Shown here: one piece after another, positions 1 through 10,434 of the stretch
Numbering within the stretch: position 1 is the stretch's first letter
How the letters are laid out: each line of letters begins with the position of its first letter
NCBI RefSeq assembly: GCF_028649395.1
Contig: NZ_JAQSUW010000012.1
Span: forward strand, 1 to 64,000
Length of the DNA: 64,000 nt
Origin: Pseudomonas sp. Gutcm_11s
Lineage (GTDB): Bacteria; Pseudomonadota; Gammaproteobacteria; Pseudomonadales; Pseudomonadaceae
Direction: 5' to 3'
Position numbers and translations under genes: made by a program
The notes under the pieces: model-generated
What the model was told of the DNA's origin: nothing
Seen by the model: only the letters and a program-made list of their open reading frames with translations
Databases searched by the model: none

Positions 1-476
1 CCGGACACTTCGTGGGTCCAGATGATCTTGCGGTAGGTGAAGTAGACGTCTTCCAGGTGGGTGAAGTGGGCCATGTTCGGGTCCTGGCAGTTGGGCATGC
101 GCGACTGCACGTCGACGATCACCGCATCTTCCAGTTCGATGGTGAAGTAGTGCTCCTGGGTGCCGGTGGAGGAGGTGCGATACCACTCCAGACGGCACTT
201 GTTCAGGCGCTCGCCGGAGGTCAGCGAGTTGAAGATCAGCGGCGAAGCCTTGTCGAACACCTTGGTGATCATCAGCGGCTTGTGCACGCGCTGGCCGGTC
301 GGCTGGCCGGACTGCGGGTCACGCGGAATGATCACCTGGTGGTTGAAGGCCTGTACCAGCACCTGGTCCTCGTGGCCTTCCTGGAAGATGTTGCCGACCG
401 AGTCCTCGGTGAAGGTGCCGGCGGTGATCAGGCCCTGCTTGGTGCCTTCGAGGGTCATGTAGGCGGGTGTTGGCAT
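1..476 (-). CDS. hcp: Type VI secretion tube/effector protein Hcp (3' end cut by window edge)
   Basis: Hcp forms the hexameric rings of the type VI secretion tube and is also exported. The visible 158 codons begin MPTPAYMTLEGTKQG and carry the family blocks TAGTFTEDSVGN, EGHEDQVLVQAF, SGQPTGQRVHKPL, EWYRTSSTGTQEHYF and YRKIIWTHE, typical of the Hcp (DUF796) fold. Family members are about 160-172 residues, so only the last few residues should be missing. An AAGGAG Shine-Dalgarno lies 6 bases before the ATG. A good sigma-54 promoter lies upstream. No other T6SS gene is visible, so whether this is an orphan hcp/VgrG island or the edge of a full cluster cannot be decided here. Confidence 0.93.
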   Translation of the reverse strand, partial: MPTPAYMTLEGTKQGLITAGTFTEDSVGNIFQEGHEDQVLVQAFNHQVIIPRDPQSGQPTGQRVHKPLMITKVFDKASPLIFNSLTSGERLNKCRLEWYRTSSTGTQEHYFTIELEDAVIVDVQSRMPNCQDPNMAHFTHLEDVYFTYRKIIWTHEVS

Positions 477-530
477 GTTGCGCTCCTTGCATTGGGACGA
501 GGACCGTATTGGTCCGGGAGCCCGGAGGAG

Positions 531-547
531 TACAAGGGGCGTGCCAG
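531..547 (-). promoter_or_regulatory. Sigma-54 (RpoN) -24/-12 promoter for hcp
   Basis: Read on the minus strand the site is CTGGCACGCCCCTTGTA. It matches the sigma-54 consensus TGGCACG-N4-TTGCA at every position but one (T for C in the -12 element). Transcription would start near 520, giving a leader of about 45 nt before the hcp ATG, with the ribosome-binding site inside it. RpoN control of hcp genes is known in several T6SS bacteria; its use here is inferred. Confidence 0.75.
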
Positions 548-629
548 GCAGCCTGAGGCCAGCAATTACAGGGGCTGCAGCGAGCTCGGGATGGCCCGTG
601 CAGGGCGCCTGTGCGTTACATCACCAAAG

Positions 630-639
630 GTTGTGCAAC
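630..639. promoter_or_regulatory. Candidate enhancer-binding site upstream of the hcp sigma-54 promoter
   Basis: GTTGTGCAAC is a perfect palindrome about 90 bp upstream of the -24/-12 element, a usual distance for a bacterial enhancer-binding protein. No regulator is encoded nearby and the site is short, so this is a suggestion only. Confidence 0.25.
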
Positions 640-720
640 AACTGGCGCAGGGCTGTGCAGGGGCTTGCGCAGGGCGCGTGGAGTGCGGTGGTAGTGGCGT
701 GGAGCGTGGCATGGAGGGAC

Positions 721-744
721 GGGTGCGCAAGGAGTTGCGCACCC
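721..744 (-). terminator. Stem-loop after selO
   Basis: GGGTGCGCAA-GGAG-TTGCGCACCC is a perfect 10-bp stem with a 4-nt loop, 8 nt past the selO stop. No T-run follows on the minus strand, so it may act only as a weak terminator or as an mRNA 3'-end stabiliser. It also separates selO from the hcp promoter region. Confidence 0.4.
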
Positions 745-751
745 GTGCGGT

Positions 752-2281
<1,530 letters not shown>

Positions 2282-5200
2282 TCAGCTCGCCGGCTGTTCC
2301 GGCGCGCCGGCTTCGGCTTCCGTCGGCACCGGGTGGGCGGCGGGCTTGCGGCTGAAGACCACGTCCATCTTCGGTGTCGAGGCGAGATTGATGTCGTGCT
2401 CCTGGAACAGCTGGTCGATGCGCCGGTTCAGCTCGTCGGTGGCCAGGCCACGGTCGCCGAGCTCACGCACGTACACCTTGAGTTCATGCTCCAGCGTGGA
2501 GGCGCCGTAGGTCTTCAGCTGCACGTTGGGCGCTGGGTCGCGCAGTACGCGACTGTTCTCCTGGGCCGCCTGCAGCAGCAGCTTGCGCACCATTTCCAGG
2601 TCCGCGCCGCGGTTGACCGTGTAGACCAGCACGATACGGGTCACGGTATCGGTCAGGGTCCAGTTGATCAGCTGGCTGGTGAGGAGGATCTGGTTCGGCA
2701 CGATCACTTCCTTGCGGTCGCTGTCGGTGATGTGCGTGGCGCGGATGCGGATGCGGTTGACCGTGCCGGTGACGGTGCCGATGGTCACCAGGTCGCCGAT
2801 GCGGATCGGCCGCTCGAACAGCAGGATCAGGCCGGAGATGAAGTTGGCGAAGATCGCCTGCATGCCGAAGCCGATACCCACGGAGAGCGCGGCGACCAGC
2901 CACTGCAGCTTGTCCCAGCTGACCCCGAGGGTGGACAGCGCGGTGACGAAGCCGATGCCGGCGATGGCGTAGGACAGCAGGGTAGTGGTGGCGTACGCGC
3001 TGCCCTGAGCCAGGCGCAGCTTGGATAGCACCAGCACTTCCAGCAGGCCCGGCAGGTTGCGCGCCAGGGCGATGGTAATGCCGGCGATGATCAACGCGCC
3101 GAGCACGTCGAGCAGACTGATGGGGATCTGCGTGGCGGTGGCGCCGGTGCCGGCGGCGTACTGGTACAGGTTGATCTGGTCGAGGTAGGCGAACACGCTG
3201 ATCAGGTCGGCCCAGACCAGGTACATGCAGGCGAGGAAGCCGCCGAGCAGGGCCAGGCGGATCAGGCGCAGGGACTGCTGGTTGATCTGGTCGATGTCCA
3301 TCACCGGCTCTTCGACCACCACCTCGTCGCCATCCTCGTTCTCCTTGGTCTGCGCCTGGCGCTTGGCCAATACCCGGGCGTAGGCCAGGCGGCGCGCGGC
3401 CACGGCCAGGCCGCGGACGAAGGCGGCTTCGATCAGCAGGGCGAGGATCAGCAGGTAGAGGGTGTTGATCAGGCGGTCGGTGAGCTTGAGCGAGGTGTAG
3501 TAGTAGCCGAAGCCGACGGCGACGATGAAGGCCAGTGGCAGCAGGGACACGCCGATACCGACCAGCAGGCGGAACGGCGAGGTCTGCTCGCGCATCGGCT
3601 CGGCCAGCAGCAGCTTGCCGAGGATCAGGGTCATCAGCGTATAGCCGGTAAGCACGATGAGGATGCCGATCACGTCGTCGGCCAGGGCCTGCGGCTGATG
3701 CTCGGCGACGGTCACCACCGCCACCAGCGCCATCACCACCAGGCCCAGGCGGCGTACCTGCTTGCTCAGCAGCGCCACCTGCGGACGCGGCCAGCGGAAG
3801 TGCAGCTCGGCCACGCCGCCGGGGGAGAGGATGCGGTACAGGGTGTAGAACACCAGCCAGGCCTGGGCCATCTCCAGCAGGGCGCTACCGAGGGTGGCGT
3901 TCTGCCCGCGGGCGTCGACCAGCAGGGCCACGCCGCACAGGGTGAGGAACAGGGCCACCGGCAGGGCCAGCAGCACGTTGAGGAAGATCGCCTTCGGCGT
4001 GTGCATCTGGCTGTCGCGCTTGTAGTGGCCGATGTCCTCGTGCAGCTTGCCGAGCTTCTCGTACAGCCAGCTGCGGCGCCACAGCAGCGCGCCGATCACC
4101 AGCAGCAGGGGAATGAACAGCCACGGTCGGTCGACCAGGCCGGCGCCCAGCTCGCGCACGCCGGAGCCCCAGGGCATGGTCTTCAGCTGGCGCTCCAGCA
4201 GGTGCGGCATCTGTAGCAGCCAGGCCAGGTCGAGCGGCTTGTTGCTGGGAATCCAGAACATCTGCTCGTCCAGCGTGGCGCGCAGGGTGCCGATCATTTC
4301 CTGCAGCTGCTTTTGGTTCAGCTGCAGGGTGATGGATTCGTTGAGCAGGGTGTTCAGCTCACGATTCATGTGTTGCAGCAGATCGTTGCGAGTGGTCGCC
4401 AGATCCAGCAGGGTCTTGCGCAGCTCGGGCGTGACCTGCTCGCTCGGCTGGTTGGCCAGCAGGCCGTCGACGTAGGCGTCGAGGTCGCCCAGCTTGTCGC
4501 GCTCCTGGTTCAGTTCGAACTGGTACAGGCGGATGTCGGCGATCTCGTCCGCCAGGTGGCGGTCCAGTTGCGGGCGCGGCAGGGCCTGTTTCTGCTGGTA
4601 GAGGATCTTGGCCAGCAGCAGGCTGCCCTTGAGCACGCTGACCTGCTCGTCCAGGGCCTGGGTGGCTTGCTGCACGCTATCCAGCTGCTGCTTGGCCTCC
4701 AGGTTCATCCGGGTCAACTGGTTGAGGCGCTCGGTGGCGCGCAGCAGGTAGTCGGAAATCTTCAGGTTGGTGGCGCTCTGCTCGGCCAGCAGGCTGTCCG
4801 GAGTGGCCTTCTCGGCCTCGCGGGACAGCTCGGCGACCGTCTGCTCGGAGCTCTCGCGGCGCTTGTCGCTGATCAGCGTCTGCAGGTCCAGGCTCTCCTG
4901 GTCCAGTCTGCGTATACGCTCCAGCAGCAGCTCGTGGCGCGCTGCGCCGAGGTCCTGCAGCAGGTTGTTGCCGGCCAGCTCCTGGCGGCGCAGCTCGGTC
5001 TGCGCCTCGAGCGCGGCCAGTTCGGCATTGAGCTGGTCGCGGTACTCGCTGGAAATGGCCTTGCCCGCTTCCTTGCCGACCTTGAGCAGGTTGTTGATCT
5101 GCATGCTGCGGGTCTGGTTGCTGCTGATCTCCGCCTGCGCGCGCTCGGGGCGGGTCTGTGCGGTGATCAGCAGGCTGCTGGCCTCGGCCAGTTCCTGTTG

Positions 5201-5596
5201 CCAGCCCGCCAGCTGGTTGCTGCGCTCATCGAGCATTTGTTCCAGCTGGGCGATGGTGGATTTGCCATAGCGTTTGCCGATGTCCACCTGGGGCGTGTTC
5301 TTCAGGCGGTTGAATTCGCGCTGGGCTTCGCTGGTCAGGCGCGGCGCGTCACGCAGCTGGATCTTCAGCGCCTCCAGCTTCTGCTGGCTCTCCTGGCGGT
5401 TGGCGAGGAAGGTGAGGGTGCCTTCCAGGCGTGCCTTCAGAGCGTTGTTGTCGGCCTCCGGCAGCTTGCGGTCGCCGAGCGTGTCGAGTTGCGCCTGCAC
5501 GGATTTGGCCGCAGGCGGCTCGGCGGCGATGACTGGGGCTGAGGTCAGGCAGAGGCCGAGGAGCAGGCTGGCGAAGACGGGGCGCAGGAAAGACAT
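2282..5596 (-). CDS. mscK: MscK/KefA-type large mechanosensitive channel
   Basis: This is a stretch-activated inner-membrane channel that releases ions and solutes under hypo-osmotic stress. The 1104 residues match E. coli MscK in size. A signal peptide ends near residue 24 (APVIAAEPP). A long helical periplasmic domain rich in Q, E and L runs to about residue 480. Multiple membrane segments fill about 490-890. The MscS core starts near residue 898 (LQWLVAALSVGIGFGMQAIF) with the pore-lining and beta-domain blocks SGLILLFERPIRIGDLV and VPNQILLTSQLINWT. It corresponds to PA5022. It lies between selO and the antiporter, all on the same strand but separated by hairpins, so shared transcription is doubtful. 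Confidence 0.93.
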   Translation of the reverse strand: MSFLRPVFASLLLGLCLTSAPVIAAEPPAAKSVQAQLDTLGDRKLPEADNNALKARLEGTLTFLANRQESQQKLEALKIQLRDAPRLTSEAQREFNRLKNTPQVDIGKRYGKSTIAQLEQMLDERSNQLAGWQQELAEASSLLITAQTRPERAQAEISSNQTRSMQINNLLKVGKEAGKAISSEYRDQLNAELAALEAQTELRRQELAGNNLLQDLGAARHELLLERIRRLDQESLDLQTLISDKRRESSEQTVAELSREAEKATPDSLLAEQSATNLKISDYLLRATERLNQLTRMNLEAKQQLDSVQQATQALDEQVSVLKGSLLLAKILYQQKQALPRPQLDRHLADEIADIRLYQFELNQERDKLGDLDAYVDGLLANQPSEQVTPELRKTLLDLATTRNDLLQHMNRELNTLLNESITLQLNQKQLQEMIGTLRATLDEQMFWIPSNKPLDLAWLLQMPHLLERQLKTMPWGSGVRELGAGLVDRPWLFIPLLLVIGALLWRRSWLYEKLGKLHEDIGHYKRDSQMHTPKAIFLNVLLALPVALFLTLCGVALLVDARGQNATLGSALLEMAQAWLVFYTLYRILSPGGVAELHFRWPRPQVALLSKQVRRLGLVVMALVAVVTVAEHQPQALADDVIGILIVLTGYTLMTLILGKLLLAEPMREQTSPFRLLVGIGVSLLPLAFIVAVGFGYYYTSLKLTDRLINTLYLLILALLIEAAFVRGLAVAARRLAYARVLAKRQAQTKENEDGDEVVVEEPVMDIDQINQQSLRLIRLALLGGFLACMYLVWADLISVFAYLDQINLYQYAAGTGATATQIPISLLDVLGALIIAGITIALARNLPGLLEVLVLSKLRLAQGSAYATTTLLSYAIAGIGFVTALSTLGVSWDKLQWLVAALSVGIGFGMQAIFANFISGLILLFERPIRIGDLVTIGTVTGTVNRIRIRATHITDSDRKEVIVPNQILLTSQLINWTLTDTVTRIVLVYTVNRGADLEMVRKLLLQAAQENSRVLRDPAPNVQLKTYGASTLEHELKVYVRELGDRGLATDELNRRIDQLFQEHDINLASTPKMDVVFSRKPAAHPVPTEAEAGAPEQPAS

Positions 5597-5688
5597 GGTC
5601 GAGTGCTGGGCTCGTAGCGAGAAATGCGGCTAATGATATGCCAGGCGCCGCGATGGCGCCGAGGCGCAGGGCATGTTTGACGCTTGTT

Positions 5689-5714
5689 GGTGGCGCAGGT
5701 TCTCCCGCGCCACC
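5689..5714 (-). terminator. Stem-loop after cvrA
   Basis: GGTGGCGC-N10-GCGCCACC is a perfect 8-bp stem starting 8 nt after the antiporter stop. There is no T-run, so terminator strength is uncertain. Confidence 0.4.
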
Positions 5715-5722
5715 CACAGGTC

Positions 5723-7465
5723 TTAAAGGAAGAGCCCGGGCTTGGCCTGGCCTTCGGGGAATCGGACGCCGACCTTGCGCACCTTGTTCCCTTCCATCAG
5801 GGCCACGGTCCAGGTCAGGCCGTTCCACTCCACCTGGTCGCCGAGAATCGGCTGGCCACCGATCTCGTGGGAGATGAAGCGGCCCAGCGGCTGGTTGCCG
5901 TCCTCATCGCCGAGCTTGAGGCCGTACAGGGCGGCGATCGCGCTGAGCTGGGCGTCGCCCTCCAGCACGAAGTCGCCGAAGAAGCGCAGGTCGGCGCTGC
6001 GCTGCGGCGCCTGGCTGAACAGTTTGCCGAGGGCCGACAGATCATGCTCGTGGCCGACCACGCAGAGGATGTCGCCGGCGTCCAGGGTGGTACTGCCGGA
6101 CGGGTGCAGCAGCTCGGTGCCGCGGAACAGCGCGGCCACGCGGGTGCCTTCCGGCATCTTCAGCTCGCGCAGCGGCGCGCCGATGCACCACTTCTCCGCG
6201 CCCAGTCGGTAGATGAACAGCTCCCACTCGCTGGTCGGGTGGATCTCCAGGCCGGCACGCGAGATCGGCGCCGGCTCCGGCGGTACGGTGACGCGCAGCA
6301 GCCTGGCCGCCAGCGGCAGGCTGGCACCCTGCACCAGCAGCGAGACCAGGACGATGAAGAAGGCCAGGTTGAAGTACAGCTGCGAGTGCTCCAGGCCGGC
6401 CATCATTGGGAACACGGCGAGAATGATCGGCACCGCGCCGCGTAGGCCGACCCAGGCGATGAAGACCTTCTCGCGGTCGTGGAAGGCCTTGAACGGATAC
6501 AGGCCGATCAGCACCGACAGCGGGCGGGCGAACAGGATCATCCACAGCGCCAGGCCCAGCGCCGGGATGGCGATCGGCAGCAGGTCATGCGGCGTCACCA
6601 GCAGGCCGAGCACCAGGAACATGCCGATCTGCGCCAGCCAGGCCATGCCGTCGAGCATGTGCAGGATGCTGTGGCGCGAGCGGATCGGCCGGTTGCCCAG
6701 CACCAGGCCGCACAGGTAGGCGGCGAGGATGCCGCTGCCGTGCATGAAGTTGGTCAGGGCGAACACCAGCAGGCCGCCGCTCACCACCAGCAGCGGGTAC
6801 AGGCCGTTGGGCAGGCTGACCCGGTTGATCAGCTGCAGCAGCACCCAGCCGCCGCCGAGGCCGAGTGCGGCGCCGATGCCGAATTCGCTGATCAACTGGC
6901 CGATGAAGGCGATGCTGAAGTCGCTCTGGCCCTTGGCGAGCATGTCGATCAGGGTCACGGTGAGGAACACCGCCATCGGGTCGTTGCTGCCCGACTCGAT
7001 TTCCAGAGTCGCCGTGACCCGCTCGTTGAGGCCCTTGCCGCCGAGCAGGGAGAACACCGCGGCGGCGTCGGTGGAGCCCACGATGGCGCCGATCAGCAGG
7101 CCCTGCATCATGTTCAGGTCGAACAGCCAGGCGGCGGCCATGCCGGTCAGGCCGGTGGTGATCAGCACGCCGACCGTGGCCAGCGACAGCGCCGGCCACA
7201 GTGCCACACGGAAGCTGGAGACCCGCGTACGCAGGCCGCCGTCGAGGAGGATGATGGCCAGCGCCAGGTTGCCCACCAGGTAGGCCAGCGGGTAGTTGCT
7301 GAAGCCGATGCCGCCGGGGCCGTCGACGCCGGCAACCATGCCCACGGCGAGGATGATCACCAGGATCGGGATGCCCAGGCGCGAGGACACCGAACTCACC
7401 AGGATGCTCGCGCCCACCAGCAGTGCGCCGATCAGGAACAGGCTGTTGATGGTACTGGCGTCCAA
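5723..7465 (-). CDS. cvrA: Potassium/proton antiporter, CPA1 family (CvrA/NhaP2-like)
   Basis: This inner-membrane antiporter exchanges K+ (and possibly Na+) for H+ in volume and pH control. About 12 membrane segments fill residues 1-390, including the conserved [24 protein letters not shown] and [11 protein letters not shown] (STDAA) blocks. A TrkA-C domain follows (about 400-480), then a CorC/HlyC-type transporter-associated domain to the end. I chose the TTG at 7465 ([13 protein letters not shown]): it follows a GGAG, gives 580 residues as in E. coli CvrA, and aligns with the usual MDATTI start. An in-frame ATG at 7516 would add 17 residues with no family match. It corresponds to PA5021. 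Confidence 0.92.
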   Translation of the reverse strand: MDASTINSLFLIGALLVGASILVSSVSSRLGIPILVIILAVGMVAGVDGPGGIGFSNYPLAYLVGNLALAIILLDGGLRTRVSSFRVALWPALSLATVGVLITTGLTGMAAAWLFDLNMMQGLLIGAIVGSTDAAAVFSLLGGKGLNERVTATLEIESGSNDPMAVFLTVTLIDMLAKGQSDFSIAFIGQLISEFGIGAALGLGGGWVLLQLINRVSLPNGLYPLLVVSGGLLVFALTNFMHGSGILAAYLCGLVLGNRPIRSRHSILHMLDGMAWLAQIGMFLVLGLLVTPHDLLPIAIPALGLALWMILFARPLSVLIGLYPFKAFHDREKVFIAWVGLRGAVPIILAVFPMMAGLEHSQLYFNLAFFIVLVSLLVQGASLPLAARLLRVTVPPEPAPISRAGLEIHPTSEWELFIYRLGAEKWCIGAPLRELKMPEGTRVAALFRGTELLHPSGSTTLDAGDILCVVGHEHDLSALGKLFSQAPQRSADLRFFGDFVLEGDAQLSAIAALYGLKLGDEDGNQPLGRFISHEIGGQPILGDQVEWNGLTWTVALMEGNKVRKVGVRFPEGQAKPGLFL

Positions 7466-7594
7466 GGGCGTACTCCGGGCGAAGAGGCGAGGGGCGACGC
7501 TCCAGGTCCGGTCCACACGCGGACGCGGTCGACAGACCCTAAGCAGAGATCATTCCGGATAATAACCTGACGCTTTGCTGCCCTGTCAAAAGGA

Positions 7595-7619
7595 AACGCC
7601 CCGCACAGGGCGGGGCGTT
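7595..7619 (-). terminator. Rho-independent terminator of the acyl-CoA dehydrogenase gene
   Basis: A perfect 10-bp stem AACGCCCCGC / GCGGGGCGTT with a 5-nt loop, followed on the minus strand by TCCTTTT. It lies about 20 nt after the stop codon. Confidence 0.85.
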
Positions 7620-7640
7620 CTTCGCAACCAAATCAGCGAC

Positions 7641-9443
7641 TTAGAACCAGTCGCCGCGCATTGCCAGGCAGGTGTCGTCGCGCGCCTCGAGGATGGCCAG
7701 CTCGTGGTGGCAGCCCGGCACTTCCCAGGTCAGGAAGTAGCGCGCGGCCTGCAGCTTGCCCTGGTAGAACTCGACGTCGGCGGCATTGCCACGCGCCAGG
7801 CCTTCCTCGGCGCGGATCGCCTGCTCCAGCCAGCGCCAGCCGATCACCGCGTGGCCGAACACCTTTAGGTACAGCGCCGAGTTGGCCAGGCCCTGGTTGA
7901 CCTTGCCGGCGAGCAGGTCGCCGAGCAGGGCCAGGGTCACGCTGCCCAGGCGGTTGACCAGTTGTTCCAGCGGTTCGCGCAGGCGATTCAGCGATTCGTA
8001 CTGGCTGGCACGCTGGCAGGTGTCCTGGATCAGGCCCATCAGGCGCTTGAGCGCGGCGCCGCCGTTCATCGATACCTTGCGGCCGAGCAGGTCGAGCGAC
8101 TGGATGCCGTGGGTGCCTTCGTGGATCGGGTTGAGGCGGTTGTCGCGGTAGTACTGCTCCACCGGGTATTCACGGGTGTAGCCATGGCCGCCGAGCACCT
8201 GGATGGCCAGTTCGTTGGCCTTGAGGCAGAACTCGGAGGGCCAGGATTTGACGATCGGGGTCAGCAGGTCGAGCAGTTCCAGAGCCTGGGCGCGCTCTTC
8301 CGGCGTGGCCAGGGTGTGGGTGTCGTCGAACAGGCGGGCGGCGTACAGGCCGAGGTCGAAGGAGCCTTCGACGTAGGCCTTCTGGGTCAGCAGCATGCGC
8401 CGTACGTCGGCGTGCTCGATGATCGCCACCTGCGGGCTGGTCGGGTCCTTGCCGTCCGGCTGGCGGCCCTGCGGACGCTCGCGGGCGTATTCCAGCGAGT
8501 ACAGGTAGCCGGCGTAGCCGAGCATGATCGCGCCCATGCCGACGCCGATGCGCGCCTCGTTCATCATCTGGAACATGTAGCTCAGGCCGGCGTGCGGCTT
8601 GCCCACCAGATAGCCGACGCACTCGCCGTTGTCGCCGAAGTTCAGCGCAGTGGAAGTGGTGCCGCGCCAGCCCATCTTGTGGAATAGACCGGCCAGGGTC
8701 ACGTCGTTGCGCGCACCTAGCGAGCCGTCGTCGTTGACGTGGAACTTGGGCACGATGAACAGGCTGATGCCCTTCACGCCGGGCGGCGCGTCCGGCAGCT
8801 TGGCCAGCACCATGTGCACGATGTTCTCGGAGATCGGCTGGTCGCCGCCGGAGATGAAGATCTTGTTGCCCTTCAGGCGGTAGCTGCCGTCGGCATGCGG
8901 CTCGGCCTTGGTGCGGATATCCGACAGCGAGGAGCCGGCGTGCGGCTCGGTCAGGCCCATGGTGCCGAAGAAGCGACCGTCGATGATCGGCTGCAGGTAG
9001 CGCGCCTTCTGCTCGTCGCTGCCGAAGGCCTCGATCAGGTTGGCCACGCCCATGGTCAGCATCGAGTAGGAGCTGGTGGCGCAGTTGGCCGACTGGAAGT
9101 GGGCGAAGCAGGCCTGCGACAGCAGGTTGGGCAGCTGCATGCCGCCGGCCTCGAAGTCACGGGTGGCGTTGAGGAAGCCTGCGTCGTGGAAGGCCTTGAG
9201 CGCTGGAGCCACCTCGGGGATCAGCACGGCGGCGCCGTCCACGTACTGCGGTTCGTGTTCGTCGTTCTTGCGGTTGTGCGGGGCGAACAGTTCCTCGGCG
9301 ATGCCGCGCGCGGTGGCGATGGCCGCGTCGAAGGTTTCGCGGTTGTGGTCGGCGAAGCGCTCGCGCTGGGTCAGGGCTTCGGCGTCCAGCACTTCGTAGA
9401 GTTCGAAGGCCAGGTTGCGGGAACTGAGCAGGGACTCGGACAT
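7641..9443 (-). CDS. Acyl-CoA dehydrogenase (large, ~600 aa class)
   Basis: This FAD enzyme performs the alpha,beta-dehydrogenation of an acyl-CoA in beta-oxidation. The 600 residues belong to the longer class with an extra C-terminal helical region (FadE5/PA5020-like). Visible family blocks are FGTMGLTEPHAGSSLSDI (flavin and substrate loop), ISGGDQPISENIVHMVLAKL, NEARIGVGMGAIMLGYAGYL and VLGGHGYTREYPVEQYYRD, containing the region of the catalytic Glu. The start MSESLLSSRNLAFELYEV is preceded by GGAG; an upstream in-frame ATG at 9512 would add 23 unlikely residues. It diverges from rlmJ. Chain-length preference cannot be read from sequence. Confidence 0.93.
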   Translation of the reverse strand: MSESLLSSRNLAFELYEVLDAEALTQRERFADHNRETFDAAIATARGIAEELFAPHNRKNDEHEPQYVDGAAVLIPEVAPALKAFHDAGFLNATRDFEAGGMQLPNLLSQACFAHFQSANCATSSYSMLTMGVANLIEAFGSDEQKARYLQPIIDGRFFGTMGLTEPHAGSSLSDIRTKAEPHADGSYRLKGNKIFISGGDQPISENIVHMVLAKLPDAPPGVKGISLFIVPKFHVNDDGSLGARNDVTLAGLFHKMGWRGTTSTALNFGDNGECVGYLVGKPHAGLSYMFQMMNEARIGVGMGAIMLGYAGYLYSLEYARERPQGRQPDGKDPTSPQVAIIEHADVRRMLLTQKAYVEGSFDLGLYAARLFDDTHTLATPEERAQALELLDLLTPIVKSWPSEFCLKANELAIQVLGGHGYTREYPVEQYYRDNRLNPIHEGTHGIQSLDLLGRKVSMNGGAALKRLMGLIQDTCQRASQYESLNRLREPLEQLVNRLGSVTLALLGDLLAGKVNQGLANSALYLKVFGHAVIGWRWLEQAIRAEEGLARGNAADVEFYQGKLQAARYFLTWEVPGCHHELAILEARDDTCLAMRGDWF

Positions 9444-9557
9444 GAAACGTGTCTCCGGTGGGATCTTTTCCAAGTCTAGATTCATGAATAGAGGCCGCCT
9501 AGCAAGATTCACTTGCCTGATATTGGCCTAGAACCTGCCGTCGTCATCCCTTCGGGC

Positions 9558-9563
9558 TACAAT
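9558..9563 (+). promoter_or_regulatory. Possible -10 box for rlmJ
   Basis: TACAAT lies 28 bases before the rlmJ ATG in the 147-bp divergent region shared with the acyl-CoA dehydrogenase gene. No convincing -35 box is seen. Confidence 0.3.
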
Positions 9564-9590
9564 TCGCGCCCCGCTCCAGGTAAAGCACTC

Positions 9591-10427
9591 ATGAACTACC
9601 GCCACGCCTTCCACGCCGGCAACCACGCCGACGTGCTCAAGCACCTCGTCGTCAGCCGCATCATCGCCCTGCTGTCCCGCAAGGAGGCGCCGTTCGCCTA
9701 CCTCGACAGCCATGCCGGCGTCGGCCTCTATGACCTGCAGGGCGACCAGGCGACGCGCACCGGCGAGTGGCTGGAAGGCATCGGTCGGCTGTGGAATGCC
9801 CCGGACCTGCCCGAGGCGACCGCCGACTACTTCGGCGTGCTGCAAACGCTCAATCCGGATGGCCAGCTGCGCTACTACCCCGGCTCGCCGGAGCTGGCCT
9901 GCCAGCTGACCCGCGACCAGGACCGCGTGTTGCTCAACGAGAAGCACCCGGAAGACGGCCAGCTGCTCAAGGACAACATGAAGGGCGACCGCCGCGTGGC
10001 CGTGCACCTGGGCGAGGGCTGGCATGTGCCGCGCGCCCTGCTGCCGGTGGCGGAGAAGCGCGCGCTGCTGCTGATCGACCCGCCGTTCGAGAAGGCCGAT
10101 GAGTTGGAGCGTTGCGTCACTGCACTCGACGAGGCCATAGGTCGCATGCGCCAGACCGTGGTCGCCATCTGGTACCCGATCAAGGACGAGCGCCAGCTCA
10201 AGCGTTTCTACCAGGGCCTGGAGAAATCCAGCGCGCCCAAGCTGCTGCGCGTCGAGCTGTTCGTCCACTCGCCGGACGATGCCAACCGCCTGGCCGGCTC
10301 CGGCCTGGCCATCGCCAACGCGCCCTGGGGCCTGGAAGACGAGCTGAAGCAACTGCTGCCGTGGCTGGCCGAGAAGCTGGCGCAGAGCCAGGGCAGTTTC
10401 CGCCTGGACTGGCTGATCGCCGACTGA
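9591..10427 (+). CDS. rlmJ: 23S rRNA (adenine-2030-N6)-methyltransferase RlmJ
   Basis: RlmJ methylates A2030 of 23S rRNA using SAM. The 278 residues match the family length of about 280. The start MNYRHAFHAGNHADVLKH is the family's invariant N-terminus, so the upstream in-frame codons were excluded. The DSHAGVGLYDL motif is the SAM-binding region, and IDPPFEKADE near residue 163 is the catalytic DPPF/Y motif of N6-adenine methyltransferases. It diverges from the dehydrogenase and is convergent with the downstream beta-helix gene, only 7 bp away. Confidence 0.95.
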   Translation: MNYRHAFHAGNHADVLKHLVVSRIIALLSRKEAPFAYLDSHAGVGLYDLQGDQATRTGEWLEGIGRLWNAPDLPEATADYFGVLQTLNPDGQLRYYPGSPELACQLTRDQDRVLLNEKHPEDGQLLKDNMKGDRRVAVHLGEGWHVPRALLPVAEKRALLLIDPPFEKADELERCVTALDEAIGRMRQTVVAIWYPIKDERQLKRFYQGLEKSSAPKLLRVELFVHSPDDANRLAGSGLAIANAPWGLEDELKQLLPWLAEKLAQSQGSFRLDWLIAD

Positions 10428-10434
10428 TCGACCT

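Noticed and set aside
7466..7516. ATG start extending cvrA by 17 residues
   Set aside because: The added residues are Arg-rich and unlike the family; the TTG has a better-placed GGAG.
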